64,000 nt of DNA from Pseudomonas sp. stari2. GTDB taxonomy: Bacteria; Pseudomonadota; Gammaproteobacteria; Pseudomonadales; Pseudomonadaceae. A program made the translations under genes and the position numbers. The notes beneath the pieces were generated by a model. The model searched no databases. It saw nothing but the letters and a program-made list of their open reading frames with translations, and was not told the DNA's origin. Where the stretch lies: contig NZ_CP099760.1 of assembly GCF_040760005.1 (NCBI RefSeq), forward strand, positions 4,557,501 through 4,621,500, given 5' to 3'. Within the stretch, counting starts at the first letter, position 1. Every line of letters starts with the position of its first letter. This document shows positions 1-8,553 of this stretch, one piece after another.

Positions 1-831
1 ATCGCAATGGCGTCGATCCAGTCAGGAGCTTCTCTTGCCAAAAGCATGTTTCCCATCGTAGGCGCTCAAGGCACAACCACCCTGCGCCTGACGTTCGCCA
101 GCGTGATCATGCTGGTATTGCTGAAACCCTGGCGGGCGAAGCTGTCCGCCAGATCTCTGCGCACGGTCATTGTGTACGGAATGGCACTGGGCGGCATGAA
201 CTTCCTCTTCTATATGTCTTTGCGCACTGTGCCACTGGGCATTGCGGTTGCACTGGAGTTTACCGGGCCGTTGGCTGTCGCAATCTACGCGTCCCGGCGT
301 GCGATCGACTTTCTCTGGATCTCCCTGGCCGCAGTCGGGTTGTTGCTATTAATACCAACGGGCGCAACAACGGCAGGTATCGACCTTACTGGCGCAGCCT
401 ATGCACTGGGCGCTGGTGTTTGCTGGGCTCTTTATATTCTCTTCGGCCAGAAGGCCGGCGCTGACAACGGCGTGACGACAGCAGCATTGGGAGTGATGAT
501 CGCTGCGTTGTTCGTCGCACCCATCGGGATCGTCCATGCAGGCGCTGCCTTGCTGACGCCGTCATTGATCCCGATAGCCATTGGAGTTGCCATTCTCTCC
601 ACAGCCCTGCCTTATACCCTGGAAATGGTCGCCCTCACCCGCATGCCGGCTCGCACTTTCGGCACGCTCATGAGCATCGAGCCGGCATTTGGTGCGCTAT
701 CAGGCCTACTGTTCCTGCAGGAGTACCTCTCCTTGTCACAATGGATGGCGATCCTGTGCATTATTCTGGCTTCCGTCGGAGCAACGATGACCATGGGCAG
801 CCATGCCAAGCCCGCGATTGCAGCGGATTGA
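1..831 (+). CDS. rhtA: Threonine/homoserine exporter RhtA (EamA/DMT family), 5' end outside window
   Basis: Inner-membrane drug/metabolite-transporter family exporter, expected to pump out threonine, homoserine and related amino acids. The reading frame is open from base 1. The visible residues I-A-M-A-S-I-Q match the end of the first helix of E. coli RhtA, so the ATG at position 7 is internal and about 20 residues lie upstream of the window. Family landmarks are present: GMNFLFYMSL, the EFTGPLAVA stretch, a second EamA repeat with GAGVCWALYILFGQKAGA, and LPYTLEM near the C-terminus. Roughly nine hydrophobic segments are visible. The family assignment is firm; the substrate is inferred from E. 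coli RhtA. Confidence 0.9.
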   Translation: MAMASIQSGASLAKSMFPIVGAQGTTTLRLTFASVIMLVLLKPWRAKLSARSLRTVIVYGMALGGMNFLFYMSLRTVPLGIAVALEFTGPLAVAIYASRRAIDFLWISLAAVGLLLLIPTGATTAGIDLTGAAYALGAGVCWALYILFGQKAGADNGVTTAALGVMIAALFVAPIGIVHAGAALLTPSLIPIAIGVAILSTALPYTLEMVALTRMPARTFGTLMSIEPAFGALSGLLFLQEYLSLSQWMAILCIILASVGATMTMGSHAKPAIAAD

Positions 832-999
832 TAGCGGTTGTAACGAAGGTCTGGCATTTGCCGCTCATTTAGGCCATGTTTAGCTTCGCAACTCAGTGCC
901 ATATATGGACTTTTTCGGATAAGGACATCGGAACGCGTCAAGCGAGAGCGAATGCAGGCAGACCCGAGCGCCAGACTCGAGGCCGCCATAAGGACTGTA

Positions 1000-1281
1000 A
1001 TGAAACGATTTTTAATACTGATCGCCGTACTCGCCATTTCGGGATGCGCGGCGACATCCACATCTCAGGTAAAGCACGGCAAAAAGGGACTGCACATTAA
1101 CTGTTCAGGGCTCTCTTCCTCCTGGGACAAGTGCTACACCAGTGCCGCCAACTCCTGCGCGCCGAAGGGTTATAAAGTCATTGCCAAATCCGGTGATGCG
1201 GTAGAAGAGCCGGGTGATTATCCCTTCGGTCTCAACCCAGCTGGCTATACCAGCCGTAGCATGATCGTCATCTGCAAATAA
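1000..1281 (+). CDS. Small lipoprotein of unknown function
   Basis: A 93-residue precursor. Residues 1-18 form a lipoprotein signal peptide (MKRF, hydrophobic core, then the lipobox ISGC), so Cys18 or nearby would be lipidated. The mature part has four cysteines (NCSG, DKCY, NSCA, VICK) that could form two disulfides. The ATG at 1000 was chosen over the upstream ATG at 952 because it directly starts the signal peptide and has an AAGG-type ribosome site a few bases before it. The fold was not recognised. It lies alone between an exporter gene and the convergent TetR gene. Confidence 0.75.
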   Translation: MKRFLILIAVLAISGCAATSTSQVKHGKKGLHINCSGLSSSWDKCYTSAANSCAPKGYKVIAKSGDAVEEPGDYPFGLNPAGYTSRSMIVICK

Positions 1282-1291
1282 ACCGCCGCCG

Positions 1292-1861
1292 CTATTGCGC
1301 TCGCTGAACGGCGAGCTGGCGGCCGATTTCTTCGTGACTGGACTCCAGCACCCGCTGTTGGATCTGCGGAGACGCCAACATCCGCGCCACCACCAACGCC
1401 CCCACACATTGCGACAGAATGGCCCAGGCCAAGGTGTCGCTCTCCAGAATCTGCGCCCAACTTTCCTGAAGCCGACAAATCCACAACTCGGCCTGTTCCC
1501 GCACAACAACATCCGAGCGCGCAATCTCAGCGCCCAGCGCAGGTAACGCGCAACCCAGCTCAGGTTGCTCGACATGAGCCATGTTCAGATACAGCTTCAG
1601 GCATCGCTCCAACCGCTCACGATCCTGCTCCCCCCGCCCGCCCAGCCGCTCCAGGCTTTGGCACAACTCGCGCTCGACGATAGCGGCGAACAAGGCGTCC
1701 TTGGACGAGAAATGACTGTAGAACGCCGCGCCACTCAGACCGATCGTCTTCATCAGACCATCGACACCCATCGTTGAAAATCCGCTTTTTTTCGCAGACA
1801 GCGAGCCGCTTTGCAGCAGCTTTTCTTTGGTTTCAAGCTTGTGACCGGCGGAGTACCGCAT
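1292..1861 (-). CDS. TetR/AcrR-family transcriptional regulator
   Basis: A 189-residue repressor-type protein. The N-terminal helix-turn-helix (about residues 10-55) contains KKSGFSTMGVDGLMKTIGLS followed by GAAFYSHFSSKDALF, the TetR recognition-helix signature. The C-terminal half is a ligand-binding/dimerisation domain (LERCLKLYLN, GCALPALGAEIAR) that resembles regulators of oxidoreductase genes. It is divergent from the SDR gene at 1954. Two AACGNNCGTT sites lie in the 92-bp intergenic region, so control of the SDR gene plus autoregulation is likely. The inducer is unknown. Confidence 0.88.
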   Translation of the reverse strand: MRYSAGHKLETKEKLLQSGSLSAKKSGFSTMGVDGLMKTIGLSGAAFYSHFSSKDALFAAIVERELCQSLERLGGRGEQDRERLERCLKLYLNMAHVEQPELGCALPALGAEIARSDVVVREQAELWICRLQESWAQILESDTLAWAILSQCVGALVVARMLASPQIQQRVLESSHEEIGRQLAVQRAQ

Positions 1862-1910
1862 GCATTCATCCTCGCAATTGACTGCCTTGACGCTGAGTGA
1901 ATCCTAGCAT

Positions 1911-1939
1911 AACGTTCGTTCACTTAACGATCGTTTACT
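1911..1939. promoter_or_regulatory. Tandem operator for the adjacent TetR regulator
   Basis: Two copies of AACGWTCGTTNACT lie at 1911-1924 and 1926-1939. Each contains the dyad AACG-NN-CGTT, and the second core, AACGATCGTT, is a perfect palindrome. The repeat period is 15 bp. It sits between the divergent TetR and SDR genes, 15 bp before the SDR start, so a bound repressor could block both transcripts. Assignment to this TetR protein is inferred from position and symmetry. Confidence 0.65.
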
Positions 1940-1953
1940 AAAGGGCTCCACCC

Positions 1954-2682
1954 ATGAATAACAAGAAGGTCGTATTGGTTGTCGGTGCAGGTGATGCCAC
2001 GGGCGGCGCCATCGCCAAGCGGTTCGCCAGGGAAGGTTTCATCGCTTGCGTCACACGGCGCAGCGCCGACAAATTGCAGCCATTGGTGGACGCCATCCAG
2101 GCAGACGGCGGGGAAGCCAACGGTTTTGCCTGCGACGCGCGTAAGGAAGAAGACGTGATTGCGCTGATCGAAGATATCGAAACCCGCCTCGGGCCGATCG
2201 AAGCGTTTGTTTTCAACATCGGCGCCAACGTGCCTTGCAGCATTCTGGAAGAAACGGCACGCAAGTATTTCAAGATCTGGGAAATGGCCTGTTTCTCCGG
2301 ATTCCTCAATGCCCGCGAAGTCGCCAAGCGCATGGTCACACGCAAGCGCGGCACCATTTTGTTCACTGGTGCTACCGCCGGACTGCGTGGTGCTTCCGGT
2401 TTTGCCGCATTCGCCGGCGCCAAGCATGGCATCCGTGCACTGGCGCAGAGCATGGCTCGGGAACTCGGCCCGATGAACATTCACGTCGCCCACATCGTGG
2501 TCGACGGCGCCATCGACACCGACTTCATCCGCAGCCATTTCCCCGACAAGTACGCCACCAAGGATCAGGACGGTATTCTCAATCCAGAGCACATCGCCGA
2601 GAACTATTGGTACCTGCACAGCCAGCCAAAGGACGCCTGGACCTTCGAACTGGATCTGCGCCCCTGGAACGAACGCTGGTAA
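1954..2682 (+). CDS. SDR-family protein with atypical active site
   Basis: A 242-residue Rossmann-fold protein of the short-chain dehydrogenase/reductase family. The nucleotide-binding loop GAGDATGGAIAKRF is at residues 11-24. The usual YxxxK motif reads F153-A-G-A-K157, and the residue 13 before it, normally Ser, is Ala140, so the standard catalytic Ser/Tyr pair is missing while Lys157 is kept. The C-terminus ends in the aromatic stretch LDLRPWNERW. It is controlled from the TetR-type operator region and is followed 18 bp later by a DsbA-like isomerase gene. Substrate unknown; it may act by another mechanism or have a binding role. Confidence 0.82.
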   Translation: MNNKKVVLVVGAGDATGGAIAKRFAREGFIACVTRRSADKLQPLVDAIQADGGEANGFACDARKEEDVIALIEDIETRLGPIEAFVFNIGANVPCSILEETARKYFKIWEMACFSGFLNAREVAKRMVTRKRGTILFTGATAGLRGASGFAAFAGAKHGIRALAQSMARELGPMNIHVAHIVVDGAIDTDFIRSHFPDKYATKDQDGILNPEHIAENYWYLHSQPKDAWTFELDLRPWNERW

Positions 2683-2700
2683 TCCTTTCCAATAACAACA

Positions 2701-3306
2701 ATGAGTGCAGCGACCATGAGCAAAACCGTGGAGTTCTACTTCGACCTCGGCAGCCCCGCCACCTATCTGGCGTACACCCAGCTGCCAGGAATCTGCGCCA
2801 AGACCGGCAGCCAGTTGATCTATATCCCGATGTTGCTGGGCGGCGTGTTCAAAGCCACCGGCAATGCTTCACCAGCGATGATCCCGGCCAAGGGCCGCTA
2901 CATGTTTCAAGACCTGAACCGCTACGCCAAGCGATACGGCGTGCCCCTGAAATTCAACCCGCATTTCCCGATCAATACCCTGATGCTGATGCGGGCGGTG
3001 ACCGGCATTCAATTGCACCACCCGGAGCGCTTCCTGGCGTTCATCGATTGTCTGTTCACAGCGCTGTGGGTTGAAGGGCGCAGCCTTGATGAACCGGCAA
3101 CGGTTGCAGCGGTGCTGACCGAACACGGCTTCAATCCTGAGCAGGTACTGGCACTGACCAATGATGAAGCGGTCAAGAGCGCCCTCAAGGACAACACCGA
3201 GACGGCCGTCAAACGGGGCGTCTTCGGTGCGCCGAGCATGTTCATCGACAATCAGTTGTTCTTCGGTCAGGACCGGCTCGACTTCGTTGAAGAAGCCCTG
3301 CGCTAG
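2701..3306 (+). CDS. DsbA-family 2-hydroxychromene-2-carboxylate isomerase-like protein
   Basis: A 201-residue thioredoxin-fold protein of the NahD/kappa-class GST type. It starts EFYFDLGSPATYLAY, the glutathione-binding region of this family, where Ser replaces the Cys of true DsbA. It continues with PMLLGGVFKATGN and the cis-Pro region GVFGAPSMFIDN, then FFGQDRLDFV. Family members isomerise hydroxychromene carboxylate with glutathione, but many genomic copies act on unknown substrates. It probably forms an operon with the preceding SDR gene. The start could also be the ATG at 2716 (MSKTVEF); neither has a strong ribosome site. It overlaps the convergent oxidoreductase gene by 4 bp. Confidence 0.85.
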   Translation: MSAATMSKTVEFYFDLGSPATYLAYTQLPGICAKTGSQLIYIPMLLGGVFKATGNASPAMIPAKGRYMFQDLNRYAKRYGVPLKFNPHFPINTLMLMRAVTGIQLHHPERFLAFIDCLFTALWVEGRSLDEPATVAAVLTEHGFNPEQVLALTNDEAVKSALKDNTETAVKRGVFGAPSMFIDNQLFFGQDRLDFVEEALR

Positions 3307-4301
3307 ATCTCTACCACCAGACGTCCCCGGGCTGCTTTGGATGAAAGCAGCTCATGGGCTTCACTGGCCGACTCAAGCGTAAACCGACGCGCATCAAGCA
3401 ACGGCTTGACCTTCCCGGCCTCAATCAACAGCGCGGTATGGCGCAAAATCTCGCCATGGTGCTCTCCGCCCTTCCCGGTCAGCAGAGGCATCAAGGTAAA
3501 CACACCAGAGTAGGTCGCGCCGCGAAAGGACAGCGGCGCCAGACTATGCTGCCCCCAGCCCAGGCAACTCAAGACATGCCCGTGGTAGATCCGAGCAGCC
3601 TTGAAGGACGCATCCAGCGTTTCACCACCTACCGTGTCATAAACAATGTCGAACCCCTCCCCGGCCGTGTACTCACGTACATAGTCGTCAACCGACATTT
3701 CTCGGTAATCAATGAACGTTGCGCCATACCCTTCGATGATCCCTCGTTGCCCTGCAGATCCCGTCGCAAAAACCTCGGCACCGAACGCCTGGGCAATTTG
3801 CACCGCCACGTGTCCGACCCCACCCGCCCCACCATGAATCAATACCTTTTGCCCGGCACTCACCCGTGCCCGATCAACCAGTCCTTCCCACGCCGTAATC
3901 AACACCAGCGGTAAAGCCGCCGCCTCACGCATGCTCAGATTGGTCGGCTTGCGCGCCAGAAGTCGCGCATCAACTACTGCAAATTCGGCCAGCGAACCCT
4001 GCTCGCCGCCAATGCCGGTCGCCAACGCATAAACCTCATCGCCCGGTACCCAGCCCTGCACCCCCTCACCCACCGCTTCAATCACACCCGCTAGATCCAG
4101 CCCCAACACTGCCGGCAACGGCTGTCGAGCATGGGCGGCCTGCCCCGCACGGATTTTCAGATCCAGCGGATTTACACCACTAGCCTTGATCCGTACCAAT
4201 ACCTGTCCGGCACCCGCCACGGGGCGTTCAAGAGAAACCAAGCGTAGCGGCCCTTTGGCGGTGTCCACTATCAGGGCATTCATGTGTTGTGAGTCAGTCA
4301 T
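3303..4301 (-). CDS. Zinc-independent quinone oxidoreductase / MDR-family alcohol dehydrogenase
   Basis: About 332 residues. The N-terminal GroES-like domain has GVNPLDLKIRAG and PAVLGLDLAGVIEAVG. The Rossmann domain carries GGAGGVGHVAVQIAQ, the NADPH-binding motif of quinone oxidoreductases, and no structural-zinc cysteine cluster is present. Family members reduce quinones or enones with NADPH in the cytosol. The start at 4301 (MTDSQHMNAL) is preferred because an AGGA motif sits about 9 bases upstream; ATGs at 4310, 4334 and 4283 are alternatives. It is divergent from a LysR gene, its likely regulator. Confidence 0.85.
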   Translation of the reverse strand: MTDSQHMNALIVDTAKGPLRLVSLERPVAGAGQVLVRIKASGVNPLDLKIRAGQAAHARQPLPAVLGLDLAGVIEAVGEGVQGWVPGDEVYALATGIGGEQGSLAEFAVVDARLLARKPTNLSMREAAALPLVLITAWEGLVDRARVSAGQKVLIHGGAGGVGHVAVQIAQAFGAEVFATGSAGQRGIIEGYGATFIDYREMSVDDYVREYTAGEGFDIVYDTVGGETLDASFKAARIYHGHVLSCLGWGQHSLAPLSFRGATYSGVFTLMPLLTGKGGEHHGEILRHTALLIEAGKVKPLLDARRFTLESASEAHELLSSKAARGRLVVEI

Positions 4302-4401
4302 TTCGGTCATTCCTGTGGGAGAAAGTGAAGCCATGTTCTCCCAACCGACTCATGCCGATAAGAAGCCTAAAGACTATAGTGATCATGCCAATCCGGCATG
4401 A

Positions 4402-5322
4402 ATGAGGCGCTTCGTGGACAAGCTAAACGCAATGGCAATCTTCGTCCGGGTGGTCGAGCGCGGCAGCTTTTCTGCCGTGGCCCGAGAGCTGCAGACCACC
4501 CAACCCACCATCAGCAAAGTTCTGCGCGCCCTGGAAATCCAGCTGGGTGGAAAGCTGATTGCCCGCAGTACACGCAAGCTATCGCTGACCGATGAAGGTC
4601 AGCGGTACTACAACGAATGCCGGAATATTCTTGCAGCGGTGGATGCCGCCGAACACAGTTTCCAGTCCGGTCGGGAAACTGTCGCCGGGGCATTACGAAT
4701 CGGCTCATCAGTCAGCTTCGGCCGCCTGCAGATCGCTCCAAGACTCCCCGATTTTCTCCAGCAATACCCACAGGTTCAGGTCGACCTGCACCTCAACGAT
4801 CAGAATCTGGATCTGGTCAGCGAAGGCCTGGATGTCAGCCTGCGCATTGGCGAGTTGAACGACAGCGGCATGATCGTCCGACGAATCGGCACCACCCACC
4901 GCGTCACCGTTGCGGCGCCTGCCTACCTGCAACGCCATGAGCATCCGCAATCGCCGCAGGATCTCGCGCAGCACAACTGCCTGCAATTCAACCTGCTCGA
5001 ATCGCAAAACCTGTGGACTTACGAAAAGGACGGCCAGCGCCACGAGGTGCGCATCAAAGGCAACGCCCAGAGCAACAACTCCGAAGCGATCCGCGAAATG
5101 GTCCTGGGGGGATTGGGGATTTCGCTGTCACCGGTCTGGCTGTTCAGCGAGGATTTGAAGGCCGGTCGAGTGATCGCCCTGTTGCAGGACTACCAGACCC
5201 GATCACTGCCGATACATGCCGTGTCCCCTGCGAACCGTCGCCAGTCCGCCAGGGTCAACGCGTTTGTCGAGTACATGACCCGGGCGCTGGCAGGAGCGCC
5301 CGAGCTTCAACCCATCAAATAG
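4402..5322 (+). CDS. LysR-family transcriptional regulator
   Basis: A 306-residue LTTR. The N-terminal winged helix (MAIFVRVVERGSFSAVAREL, then TQPTISKVLRALE) is followed by a periplasmic-binding-protein-like effector domain (GALRIGSSVSFGR to the C-terminus). It belongs to the CrgA/DsdC-like subgroup that often controls a neighbouring divergent oxidoreductase, here the gene starting at 4301. The start could be the GTG at 4414 (giving VDKLNAM), which agrees better with typical LTTR N-termini. The 3' end overlaps the convergent aminopeptidase gene by 8 bp. The effector is unknown. Confidence 0.9.
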   Translation: MRRFVDKLNAMAIFVRVVERGSFSAVARELQTTQPTISKVLRALEIQLGGKLIARSTRKLSLTDEGQRYYNECRNILAAVDAAEHSFQSGRETVAGALRIGSSVSFGRLQIAPRLPDFLQQYPQVQVDLHLNDQNLDLVSEGLDVSLRIGELNDSGMIVRRIGTTHRVTVAAPAYLQRHEHPQSPQDLAQHNCLQFNLLESQNLWTYEKDGQRHEVRIKGNAQSNNSEAIREMVLGGLGISLSPVWLFSEDLKAGRVIALLQDYQTRSLPIHAVSPANRRQSARVNAFVEYMTRALAGAPELQPIK

Positions 5323-7123
5323 CGGCAGTGCGCGTATTCAGCCACGCCAATGCCTCACCGCTGAGCAACGGGCTCAAACGCTCGCGCACTTCCGCGTGAT
5401 AGGCGTTGAACCACTGCTTCTCTTCCTGCGTCAGCAAGGACGGTTCCAGGCAACGGGTATCGATCGGGCACAGGGTCAGGGTTTCGAACTTGAGGAACTC
5501 ACCGAACTCGCTGCTTCCGGCAACTACGTTCATTGCCAGGTTCTCGATCCGTACACCCCAGCGGCCCGGACGATAAGTACCCGGTTCGATGGAGGTGATC
5601 ATCCCCGGTTGCATGGCGGTTTGTGGCGCCGGCGCAGCCTGGTAGGCGATCACCTGCGGACCTTCATGCACGTTGAGGAAATAACCTACGCCGTGACCGG
5701 TGCCATGGCCATAATCGACGTTTTCGGCCCAGATCGGCGCACGGGCAATCGCATCCAGCAGCGGCGACAGAATGCCTTTCGGGAAATGCGCGCGGGACAA
5801 TGCGATCACGCCCTTCAACACGCGGGTGCAGTCTCGTTTCTGTTCTGCGCTTGGCGTGCCGACCGCCACCATGCGCGTGATGTCGGTGGTACCGCCCAGG
5901 TATTGCCCACCGGAATCGATCAACAGCAAGCCATCACCTTCGATCACCGCGTGCTCTTCCGGGGTGGCGTGGTAGTGCGGCATCGCACCGTTGGCGTTGT
6001 ACGCGGCGATGGTGTTGAAACTCAGCGACACATAATCCGGGCGACGCTCACGGGCCGCCGTGAGTTTCTCGTCAATGGTCAGCTCGGTAATACGCTCGCG
6101 CCCCCAGGCCGATTCCAGCCAGGTGAAGAACTCGCACAGCGCCGCGCCGTCCTGCTCCATCGCCTGACGAATGTGCTCGGCATCCGCCGGGCTTTTTTGT
6201 GATTTGGCCAACGTAGTCGGGTTCAGGCCTTCGACCAGTTTCACGCCATTGTCGAGATTGCCCAGCAGCCCGCTGGTCACCCGCGCCGGGTCCACCAGCA
6301 GGCTCGCGCCGTTCGGGATAGCACGCAAGGCGTCACCAACTTCGCTGTAGTCGCGCAGTGTCACGCCGTCCTTTTCCAGGACTGCGCGCAGCTCAGCATC
6401 AATTTTGCTCAACGCCACAAACAGCGTGGCCTGCTGCTGATTGATCAAAGCGAAGGAAACAAATACCGGGTTGAACGACACATCGCCGCCGCGCAGGTTG
6501 AACAGCCAGGCGATGTCGTCGAGGGTGGCAATGAAGTGCCAATCGGCGCCGCGTTCCTGCAGGGTTTCACGCAGCTGGGCGAGTTTCTCGCCACGGCTGA
6601 CGGTCGCCTGCGGCGGCAAGTGTTGATAGATTGGCGCGTTCGGCAGGCCCGGACGGTCGCTCCAGACTTCATTCAGCAGGTCGAGGTCGGTACGCAGACT
6701 GGCGCCCCGAGCTTCAAGCTTGCTGCCCAGCGTACGCGCCGACGCAACGGCCATCACCGCGCCATCGACCGCAACCACGCCACCTTCCGGTGTCTGCTCG
6801 GCGAGCCAGTCCAGCGGGCTCGGCTGACCCGGTTGCAGTTTCACCAGTTCGATACCGCTGCCCTTGAGCTCCTTGGTCGCCTGTTCCCAGTAACGACTGT
6901 CGGCCCAGACCCCGGCGAAATCGGTGGTAACAATCAACGTGCCGACCGAACCATGGAAACCCGACAGCCACTGCCGCCCCTGCCAGTAACCCGGCAGGTA
7001 TTCCGACAGGTGCGGGTCGGCGGACGGCACCAGCAGTGCGTGAATGCCTTCGCGACGCATCAGTTCACGGGTGTGCGCCAGGCGCTGGGGAACCGTTCCT
7101 TCGGTCAAAGTCTGGGTACTCAT
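5315..7123 (-). CDS. Aminopeptidase P-family metallopeptidase (long, three-domain form)
   Basis: About 602 residues, the size of eukaryote-type XPNPEP1 proteins rather than the roughly 440-residue bacterial PepP. It has two creatinase-like N-terminal domains and a C-terminal pita-bread catalytic domain. The metal ligands are visible in order: Asp in LLLIDSGGQY, Asp in GGTTDITR, His in GTGHGVGYF, Glu in TSIEPGTY and Glu in VRIENLA. It should remove N-terminal residues preceding proline in the cytosol, using two Mn(II). The start at 7123 is preferred because AGGAG lies 5 bases upstream. It lies 57 bp downstream of the cysteine desulfurase gene and may be co-transcribed. Confidence 0.93.
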   Translation of the reverse strand: MSTQTLTEGTVPQRLAHTRELMRREGIHALLVPSADPHLSEYLPGYWQGRQWLSGFHGSVGTLIVTTDFAGVWADSRYWEQATKELKGSGIELVKLQPGQPSPLDWLAEQTPEGGVVAVDGAVMAVASARTLGSKLEARGASLRTDLDLLNEVWSDRPGLPNAPIYQHLPPQATVSRGEKLAQLRETLQERGADWHFIATLDDIAWLFNLRGGDVSFNPVFVSFALINQQQATLFVALSKIDAELRAVLEKDGVTLRDYSEVGDALRAIPNGASLLVDPARVTSGLLGNLDNGVKLVEGLNPTTLAKSQKSPADAEHIRQAMEQDGAALCEFFTWLESAWGRERITELTIDEKLTAARERRPDYVSLSFNTIAAYNANGAMPHYHATPEEHAVIEGDGLLLIDSGGQYLGGTTDITRMVAVGTPSAEQKRDCTRVLKGVIALSRAHFPKGILSPLLDAIARAPIWAENVDYGHGTGHGVGYFLNVHEGPQVIAYQAAPAPQTAMQPGMITSIEPGTYRPGRWGVRIENLAMNVVAGSSEFGEFLKFETLTLCPIDTRCLEPSLLTQEEKQWFNAYHAEVRERLSPLLSGEALAWLNTRTAAI

Positions 7124-7180
7124 CATGTCTCCTGCCAATCACTTCATCGTTATTGTTCGGTGCCGTTCGAAGCCGGCTCG

Positions 7181-8347
7181 TTAAAGCCCCGTCGCCCAGA
7201 ATGCCGGAGCACTGGCGCAGGCGGTCTTGATCAGATCTACAGCCTTGTCGATGTCCTCGGCGGTGGTGAAACGACCGAGGCTCAGACGAATGGTACGGCC
7301 GGCCAGATGCGCGTCGTGCCCCAGTGCCAGCAGCACGTGGGACGGTGTGTTGCTGGCGGAATTGCAGGCCGAAGTCGCGGAAAACGCGATCGAATGGCTC
7401 AGCGCCGCCGGGTTGAACTCGCCTTCGCTGAAGGTCAGGCTCAAGGTGTGCGGGATACGCTGGGTAACGCTGCCGTTGAGTCGCACGCCGGGCAGGCTCA
7501 ACAGTTGTTCGAGCAGACGCTCGCGCAGCGCGACGATGGTTTTCTTCTCGTCATCAAAAGCCTCGGCGGCCAAGGCAAAGGCCGAGCCCATGGCAGCAAT
7601 CTGGTGAGTCGCCAACGTCCCGGAACGCAAGCCGCCCTCGTGGCCGCCACCGTGAATCTGCGCCTGCAAGCGCTGCTGCGCACGCGGGCCGACGTACAGC
7701 GCACCAATGCCTTTGGGACCGTAGAGTTTGTGCGCCGAAAACGACATCAGGTCCACCGGCCATCGCGCCAGATCGATCGCGACCTTGCCGGCGCCCTGGG
7801 CCGCATCAACATGGAACAACGCCCCGCGCCCACGCACCACTTCGCCGATGGCCGGGATGTCGTTGACGGTGCCGAGTTCGTTGTTGACCAGCATCAGCGA
7901 CACCAGAAAGGTGTCATCGCGCATCGCTTCGCTGACCGCTTGCGCAGTGATCAGACCTTCAGCGTCCGGCACCAGATAGGTCACGGCGACACCGGCGTCC
8001 TGCAATTGCCGGGCGGTGTCGAGGATGGCCTTGTGTTCGATCTGACTGGTGATGATGTGGCCGCCGGACACACCACGGGCCTGGGCCACGCCTTTGAGGG
8101 CGAGATTGTTGGATTCGGTGGCGCCGGAGGTCCAGACGATCTGTTGCGCCTGGGCGCCGACCAGTTCGGCGACTTGCCGGCGAGCGTTCTCGACCGTTTG
8201 CCGGGCCTGCTGGCCGAAGGCGTGGGAACTGGAGGCCGGGTTGCCGAAGTTACCGTTGAAACCCAGACACTCGATCATCACCTGGATGACCCGCTCGTCC
8301 ACCGGGGTGGTGGCGGCGTAATCGAAATACAGCGGACGTGTGTTCAT
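7181..8347 (-). CDS. Cysteine desulfurase (IscS/NifS-like), outside an isc or suf operon
   Basis: A 388-residue PLP enzyme that converts cysteine to alanine and a protein-bound persulfide. Visible landmarks are [12 protein letters not shown] at the N-terminus, [23 protein letters not shown], the PLP lysine in [12 protein letters not shown], and the flexible catalytic loop [17 protein letters not shown], whose Cys accepts sulfur. The class I type loop groups it with IscS. No iscR, iscU, sufBCD or thiI gene is adjacent; neighbours are an aminopeptidase and a LysE exporter. It is therefore probably a paralogue of the housekeeping IscS, with an undefined acceptor. Confidence 0.9.
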   Translation of the reverse strand: MNTRPLYFDYAATTPVDERVIQVMIECLGFNGNFGNPASSSHAFGQQARQTVENARRQVAELVGAQAQQIVWTSGATESNNLALKGVAQARGVSGGHIITSQIEHKAILDTARQLQDAGVAVTYLVPDAEGLITAQAVSEAMRDDTFLVSLMLVNNELGTVNDIPAIGEVVRGRGALFHVDAAQGAGKVAIDLARWPVDLMSFSAHKLYGPKGIGALYVGPRAQQRLQAQIHGGGHEGGLRSGTLATHQIAAMGSAFALAAEAFDDEKKTIVALRERLLEQLLSLPGVRLNGSVTQRIPHTLSLTFSEGEFNPAALSHSIAFSATSACNSASNTPSHVLLALGHDAHLAGRTIRLSLGRFTTAEDIDKAVDLIKTACASAPAFWATGL

Positions 8348-8403
8348 AAAAAGACTCGCAGAGCGTGTTCCGGGATCAGGAAGCTCGTGTCTACAAACGG
8401 CAC

Positions 8404-8426
8404 GACGCAGCCTTGTGAGCTGCGTC
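8404..8426. other. Intergenic hairpin upstream of cysteine desulfurase
   Basis: A perfect 8-bp inverted repeat, GACGCAGC and GCTGCGTC, separated by 7 bases. It lies in the 206-bp gap between the LysE-type gene and the cysteine desulfurase gene, both on the minus strand. No U-tract follows in either direction, so it is not a clear intrinsic terminator. It could be part of the desulfurase leader. Nothing else was recognised in this gap. Confidence 0.35.
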
Positions 8427-8553
8427 CGGGTTCGAGAGCGTCATCAATACCTGATCGGATGCCGTTAAAGAAGAACAACTTCATTTAAAAGTGCGTAGGA
8501 ACGCTCCTGAACGCGACTTTAACAGGCATCGGGCCGACGGTTGTAGCACTGCG

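Noticed and set aside
876..1100. Small open frame overlapping the lipoprotein gene
   Set aside because: No ribosome site or recognisable product. The overlapping frame from 1000 has a clear lipoprotein signal peptide.
6536..8488. 650-residue plus-strand frame opposite the aminopeptidase and desulfurase genes
   Set aside because: It runs opposite two genes with intact catalytic motifs and shows low-complexity composition typical of an antisense shadow.
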